The position numbers and the translations under genes were made by a program. Shown piece after piece: positions 36,253 to 44,957 of a stretch of DNA of 64,000 bases. The notes under the pieces were generated by a model. That model was not told the DNA's origin. It searched no databases and was given only the letters and a program-made list of their open reading frames with translations. The number at the start of each line of letters is the position of its first letter. Within the stretch, counting starts at the first letter, position 1. Location: contig NZ_AUCK01000011.1 of the NCBI RefSeq assembly GCF_000429725.1, positions 1-64,000 of the forward strand, read 5' to 3'. The stretch is from Alkalicoccus chagannorensis DSM 18086. GTDB taxonomy: Bacteria; Bacillota; Bacilli; Bacillales; Salisediminibacteriaceae.

Positions 36253-39200
36253 TTACACCCTCGACTGTCTGACAATGGCATGTTTTTTCCCAAGAAGTGC
36301 CTCCAGCTTTGCAAGAAATGCGTCCGTTACCCGCACATTCCACATTTCGGACAGCCTGACCACGTTTCCGGACGACGCATATTTCAGCACGACCGGCGTA
36401 CTGCCGGGTTCGTTTTCCAGCATCGTCTTCAATGCTTCCATCTTCGTTTTTTCAATCGAGTACGTGATGTATAAGTACAGAACGTCGTGCTGTTCCGACT
36501 GTTTCACGAGCTCTTCTATAGGGACCATTTTCTCCAGGAGCAGCTTCTTCTCTCCTTTGTATTCATCGATTTTTCCATCGAGAAAAATTTTAGCCCCTTT
36601 CTGCAGCTGCAGCTGATACCGGCGGTACGCTTCCGGAAAGACGGTTACGGAAATCGTGCCGGTCTCATCTTCCAGTTCAACAAACGCCATCATATCTCCC
36701 TTTTTCGTCTGCACCTGCCTGACCTGGAGCACAATGCCAGCTGCCCGGACATTCCCGGAAGAAGCAAGGATGTCCACCACTGGCATGCGGTCGTATTTCT
36801 TCAGCAGCTCCGCTGCTTCTTCCAGAGGATGGCCGCTGGCGTAAAAGCCGAGAAACGCTTTCTCCTGCTTCAGCAGGGCTTCCCGGGACATAGGGGGAGC
36901 CTCTGTGTACCGTGCTTCTTTCTCTTCATCCGGGAACAGCGCTTCGCCGGTCTCTTTTTTTCTGCGCTCCTGCTCTGCGTATTCGAGTGCCGTGTCTATA
37001 CTCTTAAGAAGGCCCGCACGATGGACGCCGAATACATCAAGGGCGCCGCTGAGAATCAATGCTTCCAGAGAACGCGTGTTAATCTGCTGTCGTGGTAGTC
37101 TCGCGGCGAAATCGAACAAGTCCTGGTATGGACCGTTCGCCCTCTCTGCTTCGACCGCGCGCGCGAGCCCCCCTCCCACCTGCTTCACTGCGGTGAGACC
37201 GGTCCTCAGCCCGTCCTCACCGGAACGAAACCGGGCTCCGCCCCGCTGGACACATGGACCGAGGATTTGAATGCCGGCGGCAGCAGCTTCCTGCATAAAC
37301 ATCGAACGCCGTTCGTCATCATGCACCGCGAAATCGAGCAGTGCTGCATAGAAGGCTTCCGGGAACCTGGCTTTGAAGTAGGCAAGCTGATACGAGATGA
37401 GACTGTACGCCACCGCATGGCTCCGGTTAAAACCGTAGTTCGCAAAACGAAGAATCTGGCTGAATACCTCCGCCGTCTCCTCGGTACCGAATCCATTGCT
37501 CCTGCCGCCCTCTTTAAACCGCTGTTCCATTTCTTCGAGCTCATCCGGCTGCTTCTTGCTCACAGCCCGGCGGAGCAGGTCTGCTTCCGACAGCGAAAAA
37601 CCAGCCATCGTAACCGCCGTCTGCATAATCTGCTCCTGGTAAATCAAAATCCCGTACGTCTGTTTGAGGATCGGCTCCAGCGCCGGGTGAATGTAGCTGA
37701 CCGGCTTCTTTCCGTGCCGGCGGTCGATGTATTCCGGAATGAATTCCATCGGACCCGGTCTGTACAGGGCGTTGACGGCGACAATGTCTTCAAAGTCCGC
37801 CGGTTTCAGTTTCTTTAATACCCGCTGCATGCCGGCAGACTCCAGCTGGAAGACGCCCGCCGTCCTCCCCTCACTGAGGAGGGCGAACACAGCCGGATCC
37901 GGCTCCGGTTCAGAAGGAGCCGCAGTGCCGGTATCTTTCTCCATCTGCTGAATCAGCGTAAGGTTGCGCAGCCCGAGAAAATCCATTTTCAGCAGACCGA
38001 GCTTTTCCACATCCCCCATCGGAAAGCCGGTAAGGGATAATCCCTCCTGCCCGCGCTGCAGCGGAACTTCCGCTGCAAGCGGCTGATCGCTGACAACGAT
38101 GCCTGCTGCATGAATCGACGCGTGCCTCGGGAGTCCTTCTATTCGTTCAGACATCTGCAGCAGCTGTCCGGCAGCCTCCTCCTCTGCTGCCTCCTGCAGG
38201 GCGCTGTTCTCTTCAAGCGCCTGCCTGAGGGTGATCCCGGGTCTGGATGGGATCATTTTTGCCAGCTCGTCCAGCCTCCGCTGGTCAAATCCAAGGGCTC
38301 TCCCGGTATCCCGGAGAGCGGCTTTCGCTGCAAAGGTCCCAAATGTAATAATTTGAGCGACGCGGTCGTGCCCATATGTTTCCGCGACGTAGCGGATGAC
38401 CTGCTCCCGGTCCTGATCGGCAAAATCAATATCAATATCGGGCATGCTTACTCGACCAGGATTCAAGAACCGCTCAAACAGAAGATCATATTTTACTGGA
38501 TCTACTTCGGTGATACCGAGAACATAAGCGGCAAGTGAGCCTGCGGCCGAGCCACGTCCAGGACCCGTCTTCAGCCCGTGTGCCGCTGCATAGGCCATGA
38601 AATCTGCAACAATCAGAAAATAATCCTCGAACTGCATGGATAAAATTACATCCAGTTCCCGCTTCAGGCGCGCCTCTACTTCTGCTGTCACAGTCTCATA
38701 ACGCCGTTTCAAGCCATCCCTGCACCACTGCTCCAGCAATTGAGCAGATGGCACGTCTCCAGGGTAAGAAGGCAGCAGCTGCTGGCCGAGCGGAAGTTCC
38801 CAGCTGCATGCTGCTGCTATCCGTCCGGCTTCGTCTACTGCTTCCTCCCAGCCTGGAAGCAGGGAGCGGACCTCCTCCTCACGCATAAAATGCCAATAGG
38901 ACATCTCCTCCGGTGCCAGTTCTACCTGTCCTCCGGAGCGGACCGCCTCCAATACGGGAAGCACCTCCGTGTCCTCTTTTGATGCAGCGTGAAGGTGTAC
39001 GGAGGCAGTAAAACGCTGAGGAAACTGCTTCTCCCAATCCCTCAGTGAAAGAAGCACACTCCGTTCCCAGGCCGTCTGGTGGAATTGTACTTCCGTCCAG
39101 ATCTGCACACCCGCTTCGTCCTTTAACGTCGTTTCCCACAGTGCGGCACGTTCCCGCTGTTCATGAAGCAGCAGCGTCTGCAGAGGACCTCCGTTCATCG

Positions 39201-39567
39201 GCTGAATGATGAATACCTCATTCAGTTCTTTCAGGTGACGGAGCTCCAGGGCTTGTTCCTGCTGATGGAGCTGCACTTCGGTAAGCAGCTGCAGAAGCTC
39301 ATGATACCCGTCCGTCGAAGCAGCCAGAAGAACGAGAGAATAGCGTTCCTCTTCCCAGATGAACGGCATCTCGACCCCGATGATCGGCTTGATCCCGTGT
39401 TTCAGACACGATTCATAAAACGGGACAGCCGCGTGCATATTCCCCTTGTCGGTAAGTGCCAGCGCAGGCATTTGTTCTGCCGCCGCTGCCGCCGTCAGCG
39501 CCTCGATACGAGCGCAGCTTTCAAGCATGCTGAAAGCACTATGTACGTGCAGATGAACGAAACTCAT
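36253..39567 (-). CDS. dnaE: DNA polymerase III alpha subunit DnaE
   Basis: A 1104-residue polymerase of the DnaE type, which in Bacillus extends lagging-strand primers beside PolC. An N-terminal PHP domain (FVHLHVHSAFSMLESC) is followed by the polymerase core with GPGRGSAAGSLAAYVLGITEVDP and PDIDIDFADQDRE (catalytic Asp residues), a helix-hairpin-helix region, and a C-terminal OB fold (VFPEAYRRYQL). I chose the ATG at 39567 (MSFVHLHVHS), because the family begins just before the PHP motif and AGAGGGATCTGTC lies upstream; the frame is open for 57 more codons. ytrH and ytrI, usually next to it, are absent. Confidence 0.97.
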   Translation of the reverse strand: MSFVHLHVHSAFSMLESCARIEALTAAAAAEQMPALALTDKGNMHAAVPFYESCLKHGIKPIIGVEMPFIWEEERYSLVLLAASTDGYHELLQLLTEVQLHQQEQALELRHLKELNEVFIIQPMNGGPLQTLLLHEQRERAALWETTLKDEAGVQIWTEVQFHQTAWERSVLLSLRDWEKQFPQRFTASVHLHAASKEDTEVLPVLEAVRSGGQVELAPEEMSYWHFMREEEVRSLLPGWEEAVDEAGRIAAACSWELPLGQQLLPSYPGDVPSAQLLEQWCRDGLKRRYETVTAEVEARLKRELDVILSMQFEDYFLIVADFMAYAAAHGLKTGPGRGSAAGSLAAYVLGITEVDPVKYDLLFERFLNPGRVSMPDIDIDFADQDREQVIRYVAETYGHDRVAQIITFGTFAAKAALRDTGRALGFDQRRLDELAKMIPSRPGITLRQALEENSALQEAAEEEAAGQLLQMSERIEGLPRHASIHAAGIVVSDQPLAAEVPLQRGQEGLSLTGFPMGDVEKLGLLKMDFLGLRNLTLIQQMEKDTGTAAPSEPEPDPAVFALLSEGRTAGVFQLESAGMQRVLKKLKPADFEDIVAVNALYRPGPMEFIPEYIDRRHGKKPVSYIHPALEPILKQTYGILIYQEQIMQTAVTMAGFSLSEADLLRRAVSKKQPDELEEMEQRFKEGGRSNGFGTEETAEVFSQILRFANYGFNRSHAVAYSLISYQLAYFKARFPEAFYAALLDFAVHDDERRSMFMQEAAAAGIQILGPCVQRGGARFRSGEDGLRTGLTAVKQVGGGLARAVEAERANGPYQDLFDFAARLPRQQINTRSLEALILSGALDVFGVHRAGLLKSIDTALEYAEQERRKKETGEALFPDEEKEARYTEAPPMSREALLKQEKAFLGFYASGHPLEEAAELLKKYDRMPVVDILASSGNVRAAGIVLQVRQVQTKKGDMMAFVELEDETGTISVTVFPEAYRRYQLQLQKGAKIFLDGKIDEYKGEKKLLLEKMVPIEELVKQSEQHDVLYLYITYSIEKTKMEALKTMLENEPGSTPVVLKYASSGNVVRLSEMWNVRVTDAFLAKLEALLGKKHAIVRQSRV

Positions 39568-39723
39568 GACAGATCCCTCTCTCTTCTGATGCCTTGTATT
39601 CAATGTATCAGAACATGCGTTCCAAATCCAGCATCGCCTGCCTCTGCCGCCTTCTGTTTCAACGAGCACAGGTGCACTGGTCTTTCCGAACCGCCCCCTC
39701 TTCTTCTGTTCATCCCAAGGATC

Positions 39724-39863
39724 CAAAGCGCGGAGCACCTTTTGGTTGGAACCGCGTGTGCCTCAGGATTGATGAGGGATGGGAGGGTTCTTCTTTCGTC
39801 GCCCCTCGCAGTGTACGGAGCCGCCGTCTCCCACCAGTGAGAACGTCTCCATTCGTATCATCC
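39724..39863 (-). repeat. repeat family A, copy e
   Basis: It starts directly at the T-tract of the nrnA terminator. On the minus strand it has GGATGATACGAATGGAGACG, GGAGACGGCGGCTCCG, a stem GAGGG / CCCTC and the tail hairpin CCAAAAGGTGC / GCGCTTTGG. In the tail the outer pairs change together relative to copies b and f. The remaining 39568-39723 shows no gene. Confidence 0.65.
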
Positions 39864-39899
39864 AAAAAATCCCCTCCTTCCCGTCTGGGAAGAAGGGGA
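39864..39899 (-). terminator. terminator after nrnA
   Basis: The stem TCCCCTTCTTCCC / GGGAAGGAGGGGA with loop AGAC is followed by six T residues on the minus strand, about 100 bp beyond the nrnA stop. Confidence 0.85.
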
Positions 39900-40000
39900 A
39901 CACGTACCTTCGAAGGAACAAATGGAGCACTTCATGCGTGACGGAGGCGGACGTTTCGTGTTTGAAGGTGATCTGTCTCCGCCTGCTCAGGCGCTTGCAT

Positions 40001-40936
40001 TCAAGATGATCGATAGCTGCGGCAGAGTTGATCCAGCTCCGTGAATAACGCTTCTGCCTCCGCCCAGTCTGATACGGCAGCTCCGGATGCCATCGGATGA
40101 CCTCCGCCGTTATAGGCTTCCGCCAGATGATGAATCTCAGGACCCTTCGAACGAAGGCGAACCCGGATCTCATCTCCTTCCTCGACAAAGAACACCCATG
40201 CCGTCAGCCCTTCAATATTCGAGAAGCAGTTGACGAGCGCGGAGGATTCCTGCACGGTCACGTCGTATTCACGGAGGGATGCTTCCGTCAAGGGTACCTG
40301 CACAGCTCCGGATGATGTCATTTCCATCGTGCTGAGGATGTGTCCCTGCAGCCGCATGATTTTCCAGCTCGTTTCTTCCATCTTCTGGTGCAGAGCTGTC
40401 CGGTCGAAATCAATCGCGACAAGCCTGCTGACGACGCGGAACGTTTCTGCTGTTGCATTCGGGAAGCGGAATCGTCCTGTATCCGCACTGATCCCTGCGT
40501 ACAAAAGCCGCGCACAGGCGGGACTGATTTCGAGTCCATTCACCTCTGCCAGCTGATAGATCATTTCCGCCGTCGAGCTGGCCTGTGGGTTGACGAGCTG
40601 CAGATCTCCGTAGATGTCCACTTCCGGATGATGATCGATCTTCACGATGAAATCAGCATCTGCTGTCCTGCCGTCGATCCTGGCCTGATTTGCTGTATCA
40701 CAGATGACAGCCAGCGCATTGCCGCTATCCATCGTATCCATATGTGCAAGGAACGTCAGGGACGCCTCTTCCTCCCCCGCCAGCAGTACTTGTTTATCGG
40801 GGAACGCTGTCAGGATCAACTCTTTCAATGCCGCCTGGGAGCCTACCGCGTCCGGATCGGGCCGGACGTGACGAAATATCACAATGTTGTCGGTGCGTGT
40901 AATCGTATCCCAAATATCAAACATTACCTGCCTCAT
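40001..40936 (-). CDS. nrnA: bifunctional oligoribonuclease/pAp phosphatase NrnA
   Basis: A 311-residue DHH-DHHA1 phosphoesterase, which degrades nano-RNAs and pAp. The metal-binding motifs are IFRHVRPDPDAVGS, ALAVICDTAN and FIVKIDHHPEVDIYGD (DHH). The DHHA1 substrate motif is AYNGGGHPMASGA. The start at 40936 has GTAGGAGGATTGT upstream. Divergent ytpI starts about 195 bp away. The gene order dnaE, nrnA, ytpI, ytoI follows B. subtilis. Confidence 0.96.
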   Translation of the reverse strand: MRQVMFDIWDTITRTDNIVIFRHVRPDPDAVGSQAALKELILTAFPDKQVLLAGEEEASLTFLAHMDTMDSGNALAVICDTANQARIDGRTADADFIVKIDHHPEVDIYGDLQLVNPQASSTAEMIYQLAEVNGLEISPACARLLYAGISADTGRFRFPNATAETFRVVSRLVAIDFDRTALHQKMEETSWKIMRLQGHILSTMEMTSSGAVQVPLTEASLREYDVTVQESSALVNCFSNIEGLTAWVFFVEEGDEIRVRLRSKGPEIHHLAEAYNGGGHPMASGAAVSDWAEAEALFTELDQLCRSYRSS

Positions 40937-41065
40937 ACAATCCTCCTACATCCGGAAATCTCTTTTTCCGGCTCTCGATTTAATACACACTGACCGCTTT
41001 TTTCATGTGGTTGTCCAGCGGGTGGATGCCCTCAGTGTGAAAGGGTGTGTTTTCCTTTGCGTGTC

Positions 41066-41074
41066 TGATATAAT
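41066..41074 (+). promoter_or_regulatory. extended -10 promoter of ytpI
   Basis: TGATATAAT is a perfect extended -10, 58 bp upstream of the ytpI start codon. No good -35 at the standard distance was seen, which is acceptable for an extended -10. Confidence 0.55.
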
Positions 41075-41131
41075 GAATTGCGTCAAGCCTGCTTCGTGCA
41101 GAAATGAATAAAGCTAAAGGAGTCCAGCATC

Positions 41132-41434
41132 ATGATCCTATTTCCTATTGTTATTATTGTTTCCCTCGTACTGTTCGTGTATTTTAAAGTCTTCCAGTCA
41201 AGAGCCCGTGGAGGAGCTCAATACGAAGTGCTCGGAGCGAGAGCAACGATGTCGCTCGGTATCTTCGTCACGACTTTTGGTATTAACAGCTACATCAACT
41301 TCCAGACGACCACAGCCGCTGTCATCGGGCTGATTTTTACCGCTCTCGGTGTGTTCAATATTTATCATGGAGTCAAACGGCACAAGCACTTTCAGCCGCT
41401 TGCAAAAGAAGAGAAAAAGAAGGACGCTTCCTGA
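41132..41434 (+). CDS. ytpI: YtpI-family small membrane protein
   Basis: A 100-residue membrane protein with three hydrophobic segments (residues 2-20, 40-60 and 62-80) and a charged, Lys-rich cytosolic tail (AKEEKKKDAS). The central ARATMSLGIFVTTFGINSY and TAVIGLIF-like text (here AAVIGLIFTALGVFNIYHG) fit the YtpI family. The function is unknown. AAAGGAGTCCAGCATC precedes the start. It is transcribed divergently from nrnA and convergently to ytoI, and ends in a strong terminator. Confidence 0.88.
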   Translation: MILFPIVIIVSLVLFVYFKVFQSRARGGAQYEVLGARATMSLGIFVTTFGINSYINFQTTTAAVIGLIFTALGVFNIYHGVKRHKHFQPLAKEEKKKDAS

Positions 41435-41451
41435 CAGAAGCCGTCTCCCCT

Positions 41452-41486
41452 GGCCGCCTCCGATTCGATCGGAGGCGGCCTTTTTT
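41452..41486 (+). terminator. terminator after ytpI
   Basis: A perfect 13-bp stem GGCCGCCTCCGAT / ATCGGAGGCGGCC with loop TCG, followed by six T residues. Confidence 0.92.
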
Positions 41487-41630
41487 GGAATATAGGAATG
41501 TATAAGTTTTCATACAGTGTGACGGCGGCTCCATGCGCTGCTCGGGAAGAAACAAAGCACGTTTTCTTCCCTCAAAAAGCTTGCAGCGCTTCCGCATGCC
41601 GTTCCGACCAAAAGGCGCTCCGCGCTTTTG
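41487..41630 (+). repeat. repeat family A, copy f (best full copy)
   Basis: A 144-bp copy in forward orientation, starting at the base after the ytpI T-tract. Blocks in order: ATAGGAATGTATAAGTTTTC, ATACAG, GACGGCGGCTCC, ATGCGCTGC, CGGGAAGAA ... TTCTTCCC, GCAGCGC, GCATGCCGTTCCGACC, and the hairpin CAAAAGGCGC tcc GCGCTTTTG. GCGCTGC pairs with GCAGCGC and encloses GGGAAGAA / TTCTTCCC, giving a nested stem. It ends 18 bp before the ytoI stop codon. Confidence 0.8.
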
Positions 41631-41648
41631 TTCTGGCTGTTATCGTAT

Positions 41649-42956
41649 TTATCGGTCAATCAGCTGTGCCATGAGCATCGCTTTCCCAACCACTTGATCT
41701 TCGTAATACAGCTCAACATCCACTTTCCCGAATTTCCGGCCGACTTCGAGTACTTTCGGTTCTACAATCATTCTGGCATCAATCTGCACCGGCTTCATGA
41801 AGAAGACAGTCAGATTTTCGACTACGAGATCTCCTTTTTTGTAGCGGCGCAGCACCCGGCTCGCGGATTCCGTCACGATGGTCGTAATCACTCCGTATGA
41901 AATCGTTCCGAGATGATTCGTCATCTGCGGCGTCACTTCCAATTGATACCTGGCGTGACGGCCTTCGGATACATCTTCCAGATGACGCGTGACAAGGTCC
42001 TCAATGGTATCCCCGACGTGGGGCTGCCGCTGAATCATCTGCAGGGCTTTCAGTACATCCTGTCTGCTGATGACCCCGAGAAGTTCACGGGAAGAGGAAA
42101 TGACCGGCAGCAGTTCGATCCCTTCCCAGACCATCATGTGGGCCGCTGAAGCGACAGAGGTTTGTCTCGTCACCGTAATCGGCTGCTTCGTCATCACTTT
42201 CTCGATCTCTGTGAAAGCTCCCGCGCCCATCACGTCTTTCGCTGTGACGATCCCATGCAGCCGGAGATGATCATCGATGACGGGATAGCGGCTGTGACCG
42301 GTCTGCTGATTGAGGGTCTGGTATTTTTCCACTGTGTTATGAAGCGTCAGATGATCGGTTTCTTCGAGTGGAATGAGAATATCTTCAACAGAGATAATTT
42401 CCTTTTTGATCAGCTGATCGTAGATGGCCCGGTTGATCATCGTTGCTACCGTGAACGTATCATACGAGGTGGAAATAATCGGGAGCTCCAGTTCGTCAGC
42501 CAGCTGTTTGGCTTCTTCAGTCGTATCGAAGCCGCCGGTGATCAGCACCGCAGACCCTTCTTCCAAAGCCATCCGGTGGACTTTTTCCCGGTTTCCGACA
42601 ATCAGCAGATTGCCCGCCTCGACATAGCGCATCATCGCTTCGGATTTCATGGCCCCGATGACAAATTTGTTCAACGTTTTGTAGAGCCCGTTCCTCCCGC
42701 CGAGCACGGTCCCTTCCACGACATTGACCACTTCTGCATATGTGAGTTTTTCAATATTTTCTTTCTGCTTCTTCTCAATTCTGATGGTCCCTACCCGCTC
42801 AATCGTACTGACGAGACCTTGATTTTCCGCATCCTTAATCGCTCTGTAAGCCGTCCCTTCACTCACGTGAAGATCCTTGGCAATGTTCCGCACGGAAATT
42901 TTACTGCCGACGTCCAGGGATCTGATATGCTGTAGTATTTGTTCGTGCTTTGTCAT
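41649..42956 (-). CDS. ytoI: YtoI: HTH-DRTGG-CBS-hotdog protein
   Basis: A 435-residue multidomain protein. A helix-turn-helix covers about 1-60 (ISVRNIAKDLHVSEGTAYRA), a DRTGG domain about 75-180, a CBS pair about 190-310 (two IV-x-D type repeats, HGIVTAKDVMG and LGVISRQDVLK), and a C-terminal hotdog thioesterase-like domain about 320-430. CBS pairs usually bind adenine nucleotides. YtoI of B. subtilis has the same composition and no settled role; a metabolite-sensing regulator is plausible. I chose the ATG at 42956 (MTKHEQILQHI); a GTG lies three codons earlier. It has its own promoter about 70 bp upstream. Confidence 0.92.
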   Translation of the reverse strand: MTKHEQILQHIRSLDVGSKISVRNIAKDLHVSEGTAYRAIKDAENQGLVSTIERVGTIRIEKKQKENIEKLTYAEVVNVVEGTVLGGRNGLYKTLNKFVIGAMKSEAMMRYVEAGNLLIVGNREKVHRMALEEGSAVLITGGFDTTEEAKQLADELELPIISTSYDTFTVATMINRAIYDQLIKKEIISVEDILIPLEETDHLTLHNTVEKYQTLNQQTGHSRYPVIDDHLRLHGIVTAKDVMGAGAFTEIEKVMTKQPITVTRQTSVASAAHMMVWEGIELLPVISSSRELLGVISRQDVLKALQMIQRQPHVGDTIEDLVTRHLEDVSEGRHARYQLEVTPQMTNHLGTISYGVITTIVTESASRVLRRYKKGDLVVENLTVFFMKPVQIDARMIVEPKVLEVGRKFGKVDVELYYEDQVVGKAMLMAQLIDR

Positions 42957-43018
42957 AGCAGGCACACATCCTTCTTGGAGAATCTGTTCACGTCCATTCT
43001 CCTGTCTGTACTATTACA

Positions 43019-43047
43019 AGTATAATAGGAACAGCCACCCAGTTCAA
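43019..43047 (-). promoter_or_regulatory. promoter of ytoI
   Basis: The -35 TTGAAC (43042-43047) and -10 TATACT (43019-43024) have a 17-bp spacer on the minus strand. Confidence 0.7.
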
Positions 43048-43207
43048 GCAGATTTGTGCTGCTGTACTATATCTTTCTGCCTGTCGTATCGAAACTGTCT
43101 CAGCGGGTCCCCCCACGGGATAGTAAAGAATGTCCTTCTACTTCTCCCACACCAGGGTACATAATGGTAAAATGAGGTGGGCCCGCAAACTAATTTCACA
43201 TTTTTTG

Positions 43208-43224
43208 AGATTATTAGATAATCT
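43208..43224. promoter_or_regulatory. 17-bp palindrome upstream of the lipoprotein gene
   Basis: AGATTATTAGATAATCT has perfect 7-bp arms and a 3-bp centre, 55 bp upstream of the GTG start. It looks like an operator for a dimeric repressor. The regulator is unknown. The rest of the 320-bp gap 42957-43278 holds the ytoI promoter and no gene. Confidence 0.45.
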
Positions 43225-43278
43225 GTTCATGGTTCGGGTATAGGAGTAGTACTAATGCACGTAAAAGGAGGGACTCCG

Positions 43279-43956
43279 GTGAAGATATGGTGGATGCTTC
43301 TGCTCTTCCTGCTGACAGCAGCTGGCTGCAGCCCGGAAAGTCAAGAGGCAGCGGATTCCGAAAACAACACCGTCGAATTGATTTTCGGCGATCAGGAAGA
43401 AAGTTTTTCGGCTTCCTATTATGCTGAAATGACAGAAGAAGCACTCGATATATTTGAATCGAGAACGTACTATCCCGGTTCTGGTGATGTAGATGATACC
43501 GATCTCGAACGGTGGTTTATCCGTTATTATATTCAGATGCATGAGTACAACGAAAACTGGTCTGTCAACGAGCTGATGCAGCTTGCGGAAGAAAGAGTCC
43601 GTTTTGAAGAGGAATGGCGGAGCTTGGCTTCCAGCCGGTATGATATCGAAGTCGATGAAGAGGATGTCGAGGAGCAGGCTGATTACAACGTCGAACTGTT
43701 TGAGACGAACACGCCTGCCTCCGTCAGCGGTATTGCTGAAGGACGCGGCATGACGATCGAAGAGTTTTTTCACGAATTCGACCGCGACCATGCGGAAAGA
43801 ACAGTCTTATGGGAACGCCTCTACCCGGTGCTGCAGGAAGAATACGCCTCCGACGAAGAGAACAATACCGTGTCACTGGCCCAGCGCTATACCGAAGACG
43901 TGTTAACGTCGATGCAGCAGGAGGAAGCAGTCCCCACTCTGCCTTCCCTCCCGTAA
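43279..43956 (+). CDS. lipoprotein, possible SurA/PrsA N-domain-like
   Basis: A 225-residue lipoprotein. I chose the GTG at 43279 (VKIWWMLLLFLL in translation), because AAAGGAGG lies seven bases upstream; an ATG eight codons earlier overlaps that site. The signal peptide ends at the lipobox LTAAGC. The mature part is very acidic. Residues about 100-200 (RYDIEVDEEDVEEQADYNVE, GMTIEEFFHEFDRDHAERTV) recall the N-terminal helical domain of SurA/PrsA-type foldases, but there is no parvulin domain. The function is unknown. It is flanked by a palindromic site upstream and a bidirectional terminator downstream. Confidence 0.8.
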   Translation: MKIWWMLLLFLLTAAGCSPESQEAADSENNTVELIFGDQEESFSASYYAEMTEEALDIFESRTYYPGSGDVDDTDLERWFIRYYIQMHEYNENWSVNELMQLAEERVRFEEEWRSLASSRYDIEVDEEDVEEQADYNVELFETNTPASVSGIAEGRGMTIEEFFHEFDRDHAERTVLWERLYPVLQEEYASDEENNTVSLAQRYTEDVLTSMQQEEAVPTLPSLP

Positions 43957-44052
43957 CGCCGCCGGCCGCCAGGTCTCTGCATCCATCAATGAGGAAATCT
44001 TCCCTATCGTGCACAACCTGTGCGTATAGACCATAAAAGACAATCTTGACAC

Positions 44053-44084
44053 ATATAAACCGCGCCTGCCGGCGCGGTTTATAT
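44053..44084 (+). terminator. bidirectional terminator between lipoprotein gene and ytkL
   Basis: A perfect 14-bp stem ATATAAACCGCGCC / GGCGCGGTTTATAT with loop TGCC, symmetric, between converging genes. Confidence 0.75.
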
Positions 44085-44150
44085 TGATTCTATCCAGTTA
44101 CTTCAACATGTCAGAGCCGGATCTTATTCCGCTGCTCGTCCTTGACAGCG

Positions 44151-44834
44151 TTACAGGTCGAGCTCATCGCCCGCTTTCATCACGATTCCTTCTGCATTCT
44201 TTAATTTAGAAGCAAATGCATGCGGATCCTGTTTAATCACAGGGAACGTATCATAGTGAACAGGAACTACTTTGTCTGCCTGTACCCAATCCGCAGCCAG
44301 TACTGCATCGTCCGGCCCCATCGTAAAGTTATCGCCGATCGGCAGGAAAGCAAGATCGATCTCATGCTGCTCCCCGATTAGTTTCAAATCGGAGAAGAGG
44401 CCAGTATCGCCGGCGTGGTACACTGTCTTCCCTTCGGCTGTAAACAGAATGCCGGCTGGCATGCCTGTGTAAACAATACGCTGATTTTCTTCCTCGGTAT
44501 AGGCTGACCCATGAAACGCCTGCGTGAATTTCACAGTTCCAAACGCAAATTCATGTTTTCCGCCGATGTGCATCGGATGCGCATTAACGCCTTGAAACCC
44601 AAGATACGTAGCCAGCTCAAAAGGAGCCACGACAAGAGCATCATTGCGTTTCGCCATATCAACGGTGTCACCGACATGATCATTGTGACCGTGGGTAAGA
44701 AGAATGACATCCGCTTTCGTGTCATCTGCCCGGAGATCTGTCAGCTCATTACCGCTGATAAAAGGATCAATAAAAATGTTGGTTCCGTTCGTTTCGATTT
44801 TTACAACTGAATGGCCGTGGTAGGATACTTTCAT
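44151..44834 (-). CDS. ytkL: UPF0173 metal-dependent hydrolase YtkL
   Basis: A 227-residue metallo-beta-lactamase-fold protein. The metal motif HxHxDH is seen as [12 protein letters not shown] (near residue 50), with further ligands in [20 protein letters not shown] and [10 protein letters not shown]. The length is typical for UPF0173/YtkL. The natural substrate is unknown. The start has AAGGAGGCGTTCAGATCG upstream. It is divergent from the M24 peptidase gene, about 120 bp away. Confidence 0.95.
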   Translation of the reverse strand: MKVSYHGHSVVKIETNGTNIFIDPFISGNELTDLRADDTKADVILLTHGHNDHVGDTVDMAKRNDALVVAPFELATYLGFQGVNAHPMHIGGKHEFAFGTVKFTQAFHGSAYTEEENQRIVYTGMPAGILFTAEGKTVYHAGDTGLFSDLKLIGEQHEIDLAFLPIGDNFTMGPDDAVLAADWVQADKVVPVHYDTFPVIKQDPHAFASKLKNAEGIVMKAGDELDL

Positions 44835-44957
44835 CGATCTGAACGCCTCCTTGGTATAGTGGATTCATCAATGCCTATACCCTTGCTTCCTGGTATTTAT
44901 TCCCCTGATTTTTTTGTTGTGCTACACTGAAACGGAATTGACAGAAGAGGAGTGGAC

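Noticed and set aside
43224-43250. Possible sigma-B promoter (GGGTAT) before the lipoprotein gene
   Set aside because: GGGTAT is present but no acceptable GTTTAA-like -35 lies at the right distance.
43252-43791. Minus-strand frame opposite the lipoprotein gene
   Set aside because: The plus-strand gene has a perfect ribosome site, a lipobox and normal coding character.
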